In this document: piece after piece, positions 1 through 13,633 of the stretch
Layout: each line of letters opens with the position of its first letter
Numbering within the stretch: the stretch's first letter is position 1
NCBI GenBank assembly: GCA_013397075.1
Contig: VWZS01000909.1
Location: forward strand, 187,478 to 251,477
Reading direction: 5' to 3'
Length of the DNA stretch: 64,000 nucleotides
Origin: Rhabdornis inornatus
Taxonomy: Eukaryota; Chordata; Aves; Passeriformes; Rhabdornithidae
The notes under the pieces: generated by a model
The model's database searches: none
What the model was told of the DNA's origin: nothing
The model's input: the letters and a program-made list of their open reading frames with translations, nothing else
Program-made: the position numbers and the translations under genes

Positions 1-1211
1 ATCTTAATTAGAAAAAAAAAAATCGGAATGAAAAATTTGCATATGTGAGAGCCTATCCTAATACCTAAAAAAGCCATAGAAAAAAATTACATGTTCCAAG
101 AGCTAATGAAAAATTCACTATTATTTAGATCCCAGGTGCTAATTAACTAATCAAAGGCTTTCAAGCAGATCAAGCCAATCAGAGAAGGAACTCAGTAAGA
201 AACTTCCAGAAATAGTTATAGTGCCAGATGCAGAGTTAAGAGACCCTTTATCAAATAAGGAGGACTTGATGAAGTGAGCACATAGGCTGGTGAAGATCTC
301 TTAGTGGTTGTGAGGGCTGACATAGGTTTATTTTTCTGCATTCATTGGTAACACTTATAAAACAGATTTGAAACCAGCACCAGGGCTTTCTTTCCATATC
401 AGAACAAAGATGTAAAGGTAGAATTATAAAAATTGGGCAAGTGTTACTGAGATTTTTGTTTCAATTGCTATATGCATAATTACCTTCTGTCTGGGTATGT
501 GTATAGTTAAGCTAAGTTAAACCTGAAGCATTCAAAAATACTTTTAGTCCTCTAAGTATGAAAGGTTGTCCTAAGAGACCTGAGGGGAAAAATTCACTTT
601 TCTTTTACTGGAAAACAATTCTTGATTCATAAGGATGTTAGTTGAAACCTAATTGCTAATAATGAAGAGTATAACATCAAAATAGGAAGATACAGAATCA
701 GGTATGTAAACAGCTGATCTTGCTACCTTAGCCGTTGTAACAGTTTAACTATAAACTTCATAAATACTGAACTAACTTCTACAAATATCTAAGCAGAAAT
801 TTCTCAGCTGATCAGTGCATTGTTTTCAATTTACATCAGTTATACTTAGCATCTCTATTTGTGAACTGTAAATAAGCCAGGTATTTGGGAAGATCATATT
901 TTCAGTTATGTCTGGAGTTCCTTTCCTTTTTCTAGAGCTCTGATGTTCAGACAAGTATCTGTGAAGCCTTTTAAAATCTAGAGACCCTGAGGGAGCCTTG
1001 GACTCCCTGAGGGCTGTGGTCACTTAACCAAGAGAGAATGGTACTGGACTGTGTTCTGGTTGACCTAAAATTCTCAACAAATGGATAAATTATATGATGA
1101 CTCTTCAGGCTTTATAATTCTTCTCGATGCTTAACTCCAAAACAAAAATGTGTAACTTACTGATATGTTTCTGCTTCAGAAGTATTTTCTAGTAGGGCAG
1201 AGAAAAACTGT
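1..1211. other. AT-rich unique sequence, no gene seen
   Basis: No repeat family, splice-flanked open frame or RNA gene was recognised here. The only open frames are short and of the size expected by chance in AT-rich DNA. Confidence 0.6.
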
Positions 1212-1900
1212 CTGAAATTCAACAAAGCTGAATGCAGGGTCCTACACCTGGGGAGGAATAGTCCCCTGTACCAGCACAGGCTGGAGACTGAGCTGCAGAG
1301 AAGGACCTTGGGGTCCTGGAGGACAACAAACTGTCCATGAGCCAGCAGAGTGTCCTGGTGGCCAAAAACACCAATGGGATCCTGTGTGGCTTTAGGAAGA
1401 GCATTGCCTCACCTAGATAGCTATGTACAGTTCTGGGCTCCTCAGGACAAGAGAAATGTGGAGCTCAACACATATGTTTAGGGGACTGGAGTATCTCTTA
1501 CAAGGACAGGCTGAGGGAGCTGGGCTGCTCATCCTCAAGAAAAGAAAACTGAGAGGGAATCTCATAAATATCTGTAAATATTTGAAGGGAAGGTGTCAGA
1601 GGATTGATCCAGGCTCTCTTGGTGGTGCTGAGCAATAGGATAAGAGGCAATGGGTAGAAAGGAGTGCACAGGAGGTTCCACCTGAATATGAGGAAGTTCT
1701 TTGTTGCGTGGGTATCCAAACACTGGAGCAGATTGCCCAGAGAGGCTGTGGAATTTCCCTCACTGGAGATACTCCAGGACTGTCTGGACACAGCCCTGCG
1801 CCATGTGCTTTGGGATAATCCTGCTTGAGCACGAAGGCTGGACCAGGTGATCCACTGTGGTCCATTCCAATATTACCCATTCTTTGATTCTGTGATTCTT
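1212..1900 (+). mobile_element. CR1 LINE, 5'-truncated 3' end
   Basis: This is the last part of a CR1 non-LTR retrotransposon: the end of the reverse-transcriptase ORF plus the 3' UTR. Seen in the sequence: a stretch corresponding to the conserved 'FNK.KC.VLHLG' segment just after 1220, the 'MSQQ' segment near 1336-1350, the 'RLRELGLL' region near 1509-1530, and a 3' UTR with 'gaccaggtgatccactgtgg' at 1842-1861. It ends in the octamer-like tail 'ttgattctgtgattctt' at 1884-1900, the typical CR1 terminus. The reading frame is broken by frameshifts and a deletion around 1425-1490, so it is not functional. The 5' truncation is normal for CR1. The wording of the 3' UTR differs from the other copies here, which suggests a different subfamily. 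Identification is from recalled consensus, not from a search. Confidence 0.9.
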
Positions 1901-4900
1901 TTGGAGTTTGAGCTTAGTTTCAGGAAGCATTTCATACTTCCACAGTCAGTGCTGCACCGCTCAGGAGCATTACTGAATTGCACTGTAATGCTTCTGTAGA
2001 TGTAAGTGGTAAAAGGTCAGTGGATTTTATATCGATAAATAAAAATTGTTAGATCCACCACAGCATGAATGGTTATTGGTTACTGTAAGGACTGGAAGAG
2101 AAATAAACAACTGTAAGAAATCTACAGGACCAGTTTACAAGGCACCAAGAAACATAATGAGTTTCAATTTGAACAGGACTCTACCTTGTTAGAACTCATA
2201 ATTTGTGGATTTTCTAATATTCAAAATAAATTACAATAGCTGCAGGCAGTGTGCAAGACTGTTGAAGCTACTCAGTTGCAAAGCCAAAGGATTTGATAAT
2301 GTATACAGTTTTTCCCTTGAGGCCAAAAATGTAATTATGAAAAAGTTCTGAACTGAAAAATAGTCTTGTCGTCTGTTTTTATGAGAGATAAAAGATCATT
2401 TTAAGGTGAAGAGGTTGCATATAAGAAAGAAAATTAAATTTAAAAAACCCAACATGACCAACGCTACAACTGCTGAAGAATAGTAAAAAGAAAATTAGAT
2501 ATTATAATTAGAAGGGGAAATCATTCTACCTGTACAAGACATATGCTATTAAAATATTTAATTCATCTCCTGATTAATTCACTGGGTGATGTGAAGATTA
2601 TTTCAGAGGTGATAAATCAGTAGATTAATATGTATTCAGCGGGGATATATGAGATAGGACTGAATTAAATTTCCTAGATCAATAGGAGATGAGTTAGACT
2701 CTTCTCACTATATTGGTCTAGAGCAGAGTATCTTCCTTTTTCGTGTGGTTCTAAATTATCTTACCGTCTCAGTAACTCCTGATCAAGCAAATATGATTGG
2801 GAATGGACTTCTGGTGCAAGCAATTTTAGCTGCTATTTTAAATATTTTTTTCCTGACTTTTCTGAAGAAATTCTCAGATATACTTTGGTAAATGAATTGT
2901 TCTTAATTCTCTTGTTAAAAGTGATAGTGATACTGCCCCCAACTCTTCCTTAGGAGATTGCATTCTCTTACATTTGGAGAAAAATATATCCAACAGATTT
3001 GTCACATGTTTGTCATGTTCCTACATCCCATTCAGCTGTGTTAAATGGCTTCAAACTTCAAAGTTCTGGATTGCTACAAGGTTTTTATGACAATTCTTTA
3101 TAATGGGAACTTGAGAAAACAATTCAGTATGCAATATGCACATAAGATCTTTAACATTCTTCATTATTTTTTAAGGGAGCCGTTCAAACTGGAATATTTA
3201 AGATGAATAAGAGCATGAGATTATGTGGAAAAGCTGGGAGACAAAAAAAATGAGGAAGGAAATATATAGTTGTTTTTTTTCTTTTTTATATTTTTTTTCT
3301 TTTTTTCCTTTTTTTTTTTTTTTCCTTTTTAAAGAAAAAAAAGTTCCTCGCAGATAGCAAATAACCAGGTAGCAAAAGAATATAGACTGAAAAGAGATAC
3401 TCAAATTTAAGCTGAACAGGAATGTATTTTCCTTATCCTTAGGAATTTTCAGGTACACTGAAATGCTTTTTTGGAATTATATTTCGAATCTGAAAAGAGA
3501 AAATTTTGCTTTCATTTTTGCCTGTACTTGCACTTTTAAAGAGTGCCATGATTCTTTTTCAGTCATCACTTCAGGCTATTTGATACTGCAAGAGTAGAGT
3601 AAATGAAAAGTTAAAAAAAACATGCAGAAGAAAGAAAGTGAAGAAACAAATTTATTGAAAGAAAGATAAGAAGATATTGGAAGTCAATGTGCAGGAATGG
3701 ATGAAAGGAAGACAGATAAAAAGTCAGATTAAAAGTCGTTATTAGTTTCTAGCATGGCTGCACAAAAGTCAGCATGATAAATCCTTGTAAATGCTCTTTC
3801 AGAATTTGTCAAGTGATTTCTCTTGGCTTAAACTGGGGGAGAGGGAGAAGGAATGGGCCTGATAACTAATGAAAGAGGATATATAGATGTTTTCTATGCC
3901 ACACTACTTAATGAACTGACAATAAAGTCATGATCTCACTAGTGAATGTTTTAAATACTACTGTTCAAATGATAGTTGTATCAGGCAAATGCTGATTTTA
4001 TCTATACACAAGATAAGGAATGAAAACATAAAGCATTCACCACGGATATTTCATAGTAAACAGCATCCTGATAATTTCTTTTTCTGGAAAAAGCTAATTT
4101 GTTACATTTCATTTGTCTAAAACTGTATTTTATCTGAATCTCAATGGCACACTGGGAAGTTTAGAAATTAGATTGGAGATAATGAGGTTCAGCTGAGCCT
4201 TTAAAAAGAGGAGACAAGTCAGCTAGTCGTATTGAAAGCTGATAATGTGTCAAGAGAAATTAACATACCATTTTCTTAATGATCTGGTGTAGGTTGATTG
4301 CTATTGAACAAATTCATTAGCAAAGTTCGTAAAAGCAGAAAAAATACGTTAACTAATTTTATCGTTGACACAAAGTTGGAAGATGCCATTAGTACTGAAT
4401 AGTTAGAATATTTGACAGGAAGATGAGGGTGATTAAGCAATAAGGAAATAGAAACAGGATTAAAATAATCATGTAAAATTCGTGGTCTGAACTGAGAGTA
4501 AGACATGAGCTAGTCTTTATGAGCACCTCCAGCCTAGCATTGACTTTGAATTCACTGAATAGGACAGAAGGAGAAATTATCTGTATATTAACCAATAAGT
4601 GATTATGAGACAGCAACACAGCAAGACTCTGGTCCTTCTCATAATATTTCATGTGAGCCCTTCTCAGCTGAGATGGGGGAATATCAAAAGTCTTATAGAT
4701 GGCTGCAGACTTTCTAGTGCGCTTAAGTTGTTTTCTTAACCTCCCTTAAAAAGGGAGTCAAAGATTTGCCTATAAAGCCAATAAAAGAGAAAAAATCTGA
4801 AGGGAGAGAAAAAAATAAGTCATGGACTGTAAATGAAAATCCTTTACTAAATATCAAAGACAAAATATTATGATACTTCAGGCTGATGACATCAGCTGTA

Positions 4901-6195
4901 GCAAGACAATGGTATGACATTACACTATGCATAATTCTCTGTTTTGATTGTGAGTATGTGTACTACTTCCCTGTGCTTGATCTCCCTGGAGTTGTTTAAT
5001 TCATCCAGGGAAAAAGCAAGCATATAAGAACTATAGTTGATCTAAAAGCTGTCAAAAAGTCAAGCAGGTATAAGCTGACCATAAGTAGACTCTTGAAAAG
5101 TAAAAGAATTGTTATCACCAATGGACTGAATCTGTAACAGTGTTCAAAAAGCCAAAGCTGCACAAAAGCCAAAACCTCTTTTACTGAAAAGTAGAACTTA
5201 AAATTAATAAGCAGTGTATTTGATTTTCGTATGAGGGACTAAACTTGACAAACTTCCTAATTTTGTGTTGTAATGAATACATAGGTGCATCTGGAATTAC
5301 TTCAACGATTTTCTGGTCTCATAAACAGACAGTGAACTGTGTTCTTAGCAATTTGGAGAATGTGCACAGTCTGATTCCTTGCACCATGGTACCACAAAAG
5401 CCAGGTCACACTGATCATTTACTGTTTCCAGTGGTGATTTGATGTGTTTCTCCTTTCCATCAAAATGGGATGCTGGAGATGTAGGCACCTCCAGAATCAA
5501 GATCAAAATTCCAGATACTAATGAGATAAGAATTGCATATTGCTATCTGCAATTTATCCAATATCTAATACTCAGACGTGTTCCTTTTTCATTTCTATAA
5601 CATCTGTAAAAGGAATAGAAAATTGCACAAAGCTAAGCCATTGAAAGGGAATGTTAATAGATGGTTTAATATCTGTGATTCTGTGCTAATTTATGACTAA
5701 AGAATTCCTAGAATTTAAAAGGGTTCATCAGTATTGCATTTGTCAATTAGTTGAGTTACCATTGTATTAGCTGTATTCCTTTTGCTAATATCATTAAAAC
5801 CAGTTCTGTAAATGGAAGGAGCTATACTGGGGACAAGGACTTTTCTGCTTATACCTTGTACAATACAGTCATGATGACTTTAATATTCTTGATGGACTAT
5901 CCTTAACACCATTCCTGATACAAGTCTAGGATTATAAATACCCGAGAAATAAAGAAAACAACAAAAAATAAACAAAAAACAAACTCACCCCCCATTTTTT
6001 CTTGAGCAATATTTGGATGCATTTTTAACAAGAAATTATTTTAGTGTTTTTTCTCTATATAATGATAAAATTACACAAAGTCTGAATCACGGCATCTTAT
6101 TAAAATATTTCCAAAGCAGAAAGGGATGAAAAAGAAGGTTTAACAATGCAAAAATTTTGTTGAGTTCAGCAGGATTTGTATTTTTTCTTCCACAG
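1901..6195. other. AT-rich unique sequence, no gene seen
   Basis: No gene or interspersed repeat was recognised apart from the pyrimidine tract at 3272-3330. A 'ctgtgattctgtg' near 5671-5683 resembles a CR1 tail but has no supporting CR1 sequence upstream. Confidence 0.5.
3272..3330 (+). repeat. Homopyrimidine (T-rich) low-complexity tract
   Basis: Nearly pure T/C runs, interrupted by one 'tata', followed directly by an A-rich 'aaagaaaaaaaag'. The opposite strand gives a lysine-rich open frame that is only an artefact of this tract. Confidence 0.9.
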
Positions 6196-6410
6196 GAATG
6201 AGATTAAGTGCCAGAAATGGTGCGTACACATATCCATGTTTTGGAGAAGTTCCAAAACCCAAGATAACTCAGTCAGAGATCTACTACAGCTACTATAACT
6301 TCCCACAGTGCCCTTCTATGATCACTACTTCTCAGTTTTTCACCAGACCCAAGAATGAGGAGAGAGGCATCTTTAATTCGATAGCTCAGAACACGAAGCC
6401 ACTATGTTAA
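6196..6410 (+). CDS. Candidate 3'-terminal coding exon, unknown protein
   Basis: An open frame of about 71 codons ends in TAA at 6408-6410. Directly upstream is a strong splice acceptor, 'ttttttcttccacag', ending at 6195. The exon would begin with two bases ('ga') before the first ATG, and the frame stays open upstream to a stop at 6141-6143. The predicted peptide has a mixed, protein-like composition: a Tyr-rich patch (IYYSYYNFPQ) near residues 29-38, several Pro/Lys pairs, and a charged C-terminal part (RPKNEERGIF near 52-61). That differs from the Phe/Leu/Ile/Ser-rich peptides that chance frames give in this region. I do not recognise the family. No AATAAA is obvious nearby and no upstream exon was identified in the window. 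It could be the last exon of a gene entering from the left, or a chance frame behind a fortuitous acceptor. Confidence 0.4.
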
Positions 6411-9400
6411 CTAATATTTGCATATATATTTTATTTTATCTTACAATTCTTGCTTCTTTTTGTGGAAGGATAATTTTATTTCAGAGTTCCTTTCTCCTTC
6501 TAGTTCTACTGTTAGTTTGATCCTTCTTTTCAGAGGTTTTCTGAAGGTAAAATTTACATTGGGAGACTATGTTGCACAGAAATCCAGTAATGTTAGTACT
6601 TTCTAAGCTAGGCTGCTTTCTCTGCAAACTGTGAAGATCAAAAAGCACAAGGAAGATTTTGAAAACAAATGACAAGTGAGCAGATAAAAACAGGAGAGAG
6701 GTTTTTTTCCATTCTGTGATTCTCGGACAAGTATATATGCAATTTTCTTCATGAAGAATATATCCCATAGGAACATATTCGTTTCAGGACTCAGGAGGAG
6801 GTGTTTTTTAAAAAATATTTTAACTGCATGTCCAGGTTTTTTAGCAACAACAATGAATGCTAGTAGTTTTTGTAATTTAAAATAAGCCAGCTGGAGGAAA
6901 CAGACATAGTAACTTAACCCAATTGCATATAAACACACAAATGCACACAGTAGTATAGATTTTCAAATAACACTGAACACGTAGTGATCATCTTCAAGAA
7001 AACAATCCTCTGTTAGGGGACAGAGCAGATGCCAGATTGAGTACTGAAGCAAAAAAGAAAAAAAGCCATTGATTACTGCAACTGATCCTGACATTGTTTT
7101 ATATACAGAGGCCTCCATGGCTTTGTAATAATTCTTATCCACAGTTTCTGCATTGCTAAACTTGGCACTGAGCCCCATATCTACAAATCCCAGAACATTA
7201 AATATTTAGGTTAAAGTAAGTAAAGAAAAGAAAAGCTAGTCAAACAAATCTTGCATTCACTTGTATGAATACACTGACCATTTGTCAGTACAGTACACAC
7301 ATTTTGTTCAGCAGCACCATAGAATTATAGTCATGTTTTACTTTAACTGGTCTTTTTTCAGTGAAAGACACCTGAACAAACAGTTTTGCCAGCTTTAGTA
7401 TCACATGAAAGATAAAACAAGAAAGCTATTCTTATTCTTACAAATAAGGGATTTTTAAAACTAAGACAAGATAATAGCTGCAGGTGGGATTTGGTAAGAA
7501 AAGGTTGTGCAGAATTTTGTGTTTGGGGAAAAATCTGAAAAAGCACACAGGAAAACTGTACAACTAAGGGTGTAGGGTTCAGAAGAAAGCACACTTCAGA
7601 AGAGCACAGGAGATGTGTGATCTCTCCTAAACAGTGCTTATGACAATCCGAGCCATAAGGGAGAACCCTTTTGATCCCATAAATGCCATTTCCCAGAAGG
7701 ATCCTGAAAAAAATAGAAATTGAACAGACAGAAGATATAACGATAAAACCCTTTAATAAGAAACTGGCAGTTTTTCAGCACTCTGCTAGGGTGCCAAGAT
7801 CTCTAAGAGAAATTGTTAAGGGATTAGAGACACAGAAGATTTGAGAGGGGACTTGAAAAATTTCTTATGATGATTCCTTAAGAAAACTTGAGGCTGGTGA
7901 TAAATTAAAATGTAAGTGGAAATAATACATGATGCCACCATATTGTACCATGTTTTCTGCTTTATACATATTGTGCAAATTTAATTCAGTTGTGCAAAGT
8001 ATATCTTACTGAATTATTTGGAAAGACAGTGCTCAAATTTGTAGTGGTATGATCTTAACATGAAAAGCCAAGAAACTGAACATATAAATTAAATTTTAAT
8101 ACAGCACTATCACATGACGTGAGATTAGTTCATCCATAAAATTTATGATTTTAAAGATGCAATTTTCTTGCTGTCTAAAATCTCACAAAACTAAACTCAG
8201 GTGATGGTTAAGATGGTTCTATTTTCTGATATGTAAAGTGTTTCTTGTACTGCAGAAAGATTGCTGCATAGTAAAATTTATTATTTGACCACAAAATCAG
8301 TCATCAGATTGATTACTTAAAAAAAAAAACATGAATGTAGAGGGAAGTAGATGAAAAGTGTAGTGGGAAAGAAGTCTGATGTATATGGAAGTGAAAAAAA
8401 AAATCTTGATTCACCACTTTGAGGTATCATGATGAAATGCCCCGTACAGAGTGCTTGCAATTAGCCTGGATCAGGCTGGCTGAAGAAGGAAAGCAGTATA
8501 TTTATACATGTCTGGTCCTGTGTCTAAGTCAACTAACCTCACTGAAAGCAAGTTCATTGGTTCAGTTTTGCAGAGTCTTAACTAACCTGGCAACAGTGTC
8601 CTCAAATGAAACCAGAACCTCTGCACTCCAAAAAACATGGGAAAACAGAAGATCTGTGCATGGTGGGCTGAATGCCTCTGTGCTACTTCTAGAGCACGAA
8701 ACACTTGTGTAGTCTGTGCAATTGTTTATATTGGTGTCACTTCTTTTTGTTAAATTCAGACAAATAGCAGAGATGCAAGGGAAAGAATTCACAGATAGCT
8801 AGAAGGAGAGATATATATTGATAAGAAATTATAGAATTGGGGCAAAGTCAATAAAGTGGTACTAAAAACTAGAGTATAACTTGAAAGAGATTTCAGTGGG
8901 AAAGAAAATGAAAGTTTCATAACAAGCAAATGTTCACAAACTAATTTTTTTTGCATTGAATTATTGGGTTTTTAAAGGAAAAAAACAGCATGAAAAAGCA
9001 ATTTTAAGTGAAATATTGCAGAAGTGTATTTGAAATCACTATTATGAAATTTCCCTTAACATAGGAAAGGTAAAAATCAGCAATTCAAAAATTAGACTAA
9101 TTGAAATGGTAGTAAAACATCACTTTCAGTTCTACTTAACTACGGTTTCTGATAAACATCAGCAAACATACTGTTTGTTTAGCCCTACTTAGGATTAATT
9201 TCACTGAATTAAAATCATCTAATCTTTTCCATTTCCAACTGTGCGTTAGAGTATTGCTTCTGAATTCCACAGAATTGTTCAGAATGTGTACATCATTGAA
9301 TACTTGGCAATGGGACAATGAAGAACTGTGAATCAGCTGGTAGTAAACCAATCAAAAAATGGCATTCTATGTGATAATGTAAAGAAGATAATTAAGTTTT

Positions 9401-12400
9401 CAGCATTCATAAAAATAATCATACTGATTTTTATTTTTTAGATTGCCAAATATTTGAGATGTGTTTTCATTTCTCTAAATATTGTAAAACATGATAAAAT
9501 TCTGCTTATGGGAACCAAAGTAATCCTGTGAAAGAAAATATTAGGCGGCCCAACCAGTAAAATAATATGTAGCAAACTGCTACTGGATCGTACGGGGGCA
9601 ATGATGCAAAACGCACTCATGGGATAAGACCCTGGGTAGACCTGTGAGAGCAGAGTGATTTAGCACTTGACAGGCACATGCTGGGCTGTTTGCTGACTTT
9701 GGCAATGTTTTTACAGCATGTCATGCCAATAGACCTTCAATGCTAATGCCCTGTCTGAACATAAAAGCACATATCGCTTCATGCACTCTTATGCTAACTT
9801 ATGACGACCAGTTTTTAGTTTCCTTTTCTATAGGGTGAAAAGAGGACACAACCTTCAGCCACTAGCCCTAGCTGACCATGAAAACTCATGTGTTTACTGG
9901 ACAAACCTATGACTGTCAGTCAGTTGGTGACCTACTGGCTGAGAGAGCATGTTCATTTTGTATTAAATACCCAACTTCTCTTTGCTATTTGTCTCATCTT
10001 CTGTCCTTCTCATTTTTACAGTTATTTTTAAGAGTGGATCATCACTCCAAACTCTTACCCTGCCTTATTTTTTTCTAGGCGAGAAATACAGATTTCATAG
10101 GCCCGATATGCTTTTATGAGTCTAGAGATTGCCTTTTCAAACTCCATGAGTAGTGAGTCAATAAATAGATGTGATCAATAAATATACCCGTGACCTTCAT
10201 TGACATGTTTTTGTTGCTTACTAGAATTTGATACTAATACCTCAGATACTGTGCAGGCTCACAAAACACATACTCACCTATGAGCTTTCACTATAGACTT
10301 GCTAATAGTCTTCAACATTATTTTTCAGTCTTAATTAAATCCTGATGTTTTTACAGTTCCCAGTGGCACAATCTAACCTTTCTATTGCCTATTCTACTTA
10401 ATTTAGGGATAGTTTCTGTTCTTAAATTGGCTTGGATTTGGGGAAAAAAATCTTTCCAATGACCTGAAGTTTTATGCTCATTTATTCTAACAATAGATGT
10501 TCCCATTATGATAAAATTGACACAAGAGGAACAGCAATGTGTAAAAAAAATAATTATATTATGCAATTCTCATTTTTATTTTAGTTTTTTCATAATGTCT
10601 GAGAAAGCTCTGTTTTTTAAACTTGAGCCTCTTCTCAGTATATCCACTGTTAGTTTACTCTTTTTATGTTAATATATTGTCAGTGCTTCCTGTGGAAAAC
10701 TGTGTGTGTAAGAAAAAATTGCAATACTTTAAAGTAAACCAAGAAAACTACTTTTACCAAAGGGGCTGTAGGTGTGAGTTACACAAGAAGCTCGAAAGAC
10801 CTGTTTCATGCACAGAAATCTCTGAGACTTACTGGGAACAAAATTATGCTAATAATCATTAACAATACAAGTTCTGATTGTAGCTGGTGAGATAAGAATG
10901 GTACCCACGCATTTTTAAGAGTTTGAATCGTTGTCCAAGTATCTGTTTCTTGGGAGTTGTACAGTTAGCTGCAGTGGTCAGCTCATAGTAGCATCAAGGA
11001 GCACTAAGGGAATCGAGTTCTCACGGTCACAGGGCATCATGAAGATAAGTTATTCCAGAAAGGTTTGCATATCTGTTTGATCCATCTCCAGAAAACAAAA
11101 TAACCCCAAACAAACAAGCAAAAAAGCCACCCTGAAACAACAAAAAAAACCAACCTGCCCACAAAAAAGCCTGTCTCAGGAGCATGGTATGACTGAAGTA
11201 AGAAACACAGAAGTAGTAAGGCAAATGACAAATTGACAACACTACAGATTTGCAGGAGCATTGATTGAAGAATAATAATAGCAATCCCAAAAAGGGTTCC
11301 AAAGGACACAAATATATACTGCTGTAACATTAAACCTGGTTATCTCTTCCACTGCTACTATATGCCACAGGTGTGCAATAGGCAAAATTACGTAGTGAGG
11401 GAGTGCTGACAGGTCTGTATCCATACATCATTCCTATTGAATTGCATATGTGCACCTTTATTTATTTAGGTATTTTTCTTATTACTCTTGGATGTGTTTC
11501 AGCAAGTTAGAGTTTCTAATTGACTTAATGGAAACATTCTGGAAAAAAAAATCTTTTCTGAAACGTTTTGCTTATGCATTTGACATTTGCCTGTTTTTCT
11601 TTTTATTAGGAGTATTTGCATGAAAAACATGGAACACAGAAGTTCATTTGGTTCCAAGATCTATTTCCCACCTGAAGTCAGGATCAATTCCATATTAGCT
11701 AATTGAACTTCAATGGATTTTAAGTAGGTTTCATAATTAAAGAAATACTCTGCTTATTTCAGAAGAGAAGGTGAAACTGGCCTAAAGCCAGTTAAGCACT
11801 CTGCTGCTCATAGGTTAAATCCCAGTACAAGTTAAAATAGCCTCAGGCTTTCTGTAACTTGCACCAGATGGCAGAACCCCTTAGAGGCAATTACATTGGC
11901 AGGGATGACTGAAGCATGGTATGCTCCAAGTATAGTCCTTCCTGCCCCAGTACACTTCCAATAAGCATTTCCTTTGCCAAGATGCTGCAATGACAGCTTT
12001 ACACTGCTCAGAGATTTCTCCCATGTGGGATAAATCCCCAGTTAGTCAGAACAGGTTTAGTTCTGCTTAGAACTGCTAAAGCAATATACAGCCAACTTGG
12101 CTTAGACTAACAATTGGCCCCACATCCACAGCTAATGAATAAGGAATAGTCCAGTTCTGTATGACATCAGTTTTCTGTGTGCATTGTTTTTTTCAATAAT
12201 TCTATTTTTTGTTCATCTTCGTAACAGTCCATACCTACAGTTTATCTGTATGGAAAAATTGTTTCTGGTACCTACCCTAAATTACTTTTCTTATAATAAC
12301 TATTCACACCCACTTGTCCAATTAGCACAGTTATGCTAGAAAAAAACCCCAAAAAACTAGTTCCCTTTCCGAAGCTTCAGGTTAGCATTCAATACAGCAT

Positions 12401-13374
12401 TTCAACCGCCTGCATTTTCAGACATTATGGATCTAAACTCTCAGCCTGCCCTCATAACTTATAACCTTTAATCCTGACATCAATCTCAGTGCTCAGTGCA
12501 ATTACTATAGTGCTGTGTTCTGAAAACTGGCAGAGACTCAAGAGAAGTTTGTGAAAACTTGCAAGTTTCTCATTCATTTTCATTAGAAAACTAGTGAGAC
12601 ACAAATCTCCTTCAGATGTTTTCAGAAATTCCTCCTACTCATAAGTGAGGAATAGTGTCTCTAGTCTGTGAGGTTGAAAAATCACAGAAAACTGTTCTGT
12701 TTGTGTTGCTGATTTCTACGGGTTGGCACAAGCCCTGCACAGAATTTCTAATTCCTTTCAGGAAAGCCTAATAATTTATTATTTACTTTAATCTAATTTC
12801 TGGTGTGAATGAACAACTTCTTTCAGTGAACACTGAAAATCTTAAAAGGATGCTCACTAGACACTCCAGGTGTATTGAAAGTTCATGGCCTGTTCCTAGA
12901 TCAGAAATTGTACTGCAATTATTATTTCTGCATAGCAGCCCTGTTCAGAAAACAAAGAATGCAAATGGAGGAGCTTTTATGGCATATAGATTGTGGCATT
13001 TGAGAACAATATGTATTTTTAAATGAGAATTATATCTGAGATTTAAAAAAAAGGAAAATTTTGCAGTAATAAAGGTCTCACATTCCCTGATAATTTCTCC
13101 ATAGTCTTTGATAGAACATGCAAATATTCTGTCCTGAGCTTTAGAGCTTTAAACAGCAAAACCTGAAGGGTGATTCAGAGAGAGAAAATCTCATCTGAAC
13201 TGCAGATGGATGGGGTTAAAACTGCACTTTTATTTTAGAAAGTTGCCCCCCTGATGCCTTGGGTTTTAGCTTTTATATTGTTCAGATTCTCTGCTGCTTA
13301 GTGTGCACTCTGAAATGTCATATTAGGTGTTAGTAAGTTCTCTTCACAGGGTAGCTGGACAAAACAATCTCTTC
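6411..13374. other. AT-rich unique sequence, no gene seen
   Basis: No element was recognised. A 'cattctgtgattctc' near 6711-6725 resembles a CR1 terminus but its flanks do not support one. The A/C-rich stretch around 11086-11168 is low-complexity. Confidence 0.5.
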
Positions 13375-13633
13375 CTAGCTAGGGAATCAAGGATAACCAG
13401 TACCCAAAGAGCATAAACAACAGCAAGGGAAAGGGGGCAAACCAGGTGTCTGAGACTTCATAACCTGGAGCTGTGGTTGGACAATTGACCCCAATATGGA
13501 GAAGAACCAAAACAATAAAGTGTAGCCCCAGCTGGGCTCTTGCACTGCCCAAGGTGTATCCTTTCAATAAATACCAATTTTATTCCTTTTGCTCTGTCTA
13601 GTCTCCATTCCAGGTCAGCCTTTCCAGGCATCA
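13375..13633 (+). mobile_element. LTR-like fragment of an avian endogenous retrovirus
   Basis: This stretch resembles the 3' half of an LTR. Two polyadenylation hexamers (AATAAA) lie at 13514-13519 and 13566-13571. They are followed by a T-rich, 'ttgctctgtctag'-containing R/U5-like segment that ends in 'ggcatca' at 13633, a CA end as LTRs have. The sequence is more complex and GC-richer than its flanks. I saw no primer-binding site or gag/pol sequence downstream, so it is a solo or truncated copy. The left boundary is uncertain, with no clear TG start or target-site duplication. Recognition rests on general LTR architecture and vague recall of songbird repeats. Confidence 0.45.

Noticed and set aside
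3198..3458. Lysine-rich - strand frame
   Set aside because: It is produced by the T-rich tract at 3272-3330 read in reverse.
5660..5685. CR1 tail-like 'ctgtgattctgtg'
   Set aside because: No CR1 body is adjacent, so chance similarity is likely.
6703..6725. CR1 3' terminus ('cattctgtgattct')
   Set aside because: The preceding sequence lacks the CR1 3' UTR blocks, and the octamer alone is too short.
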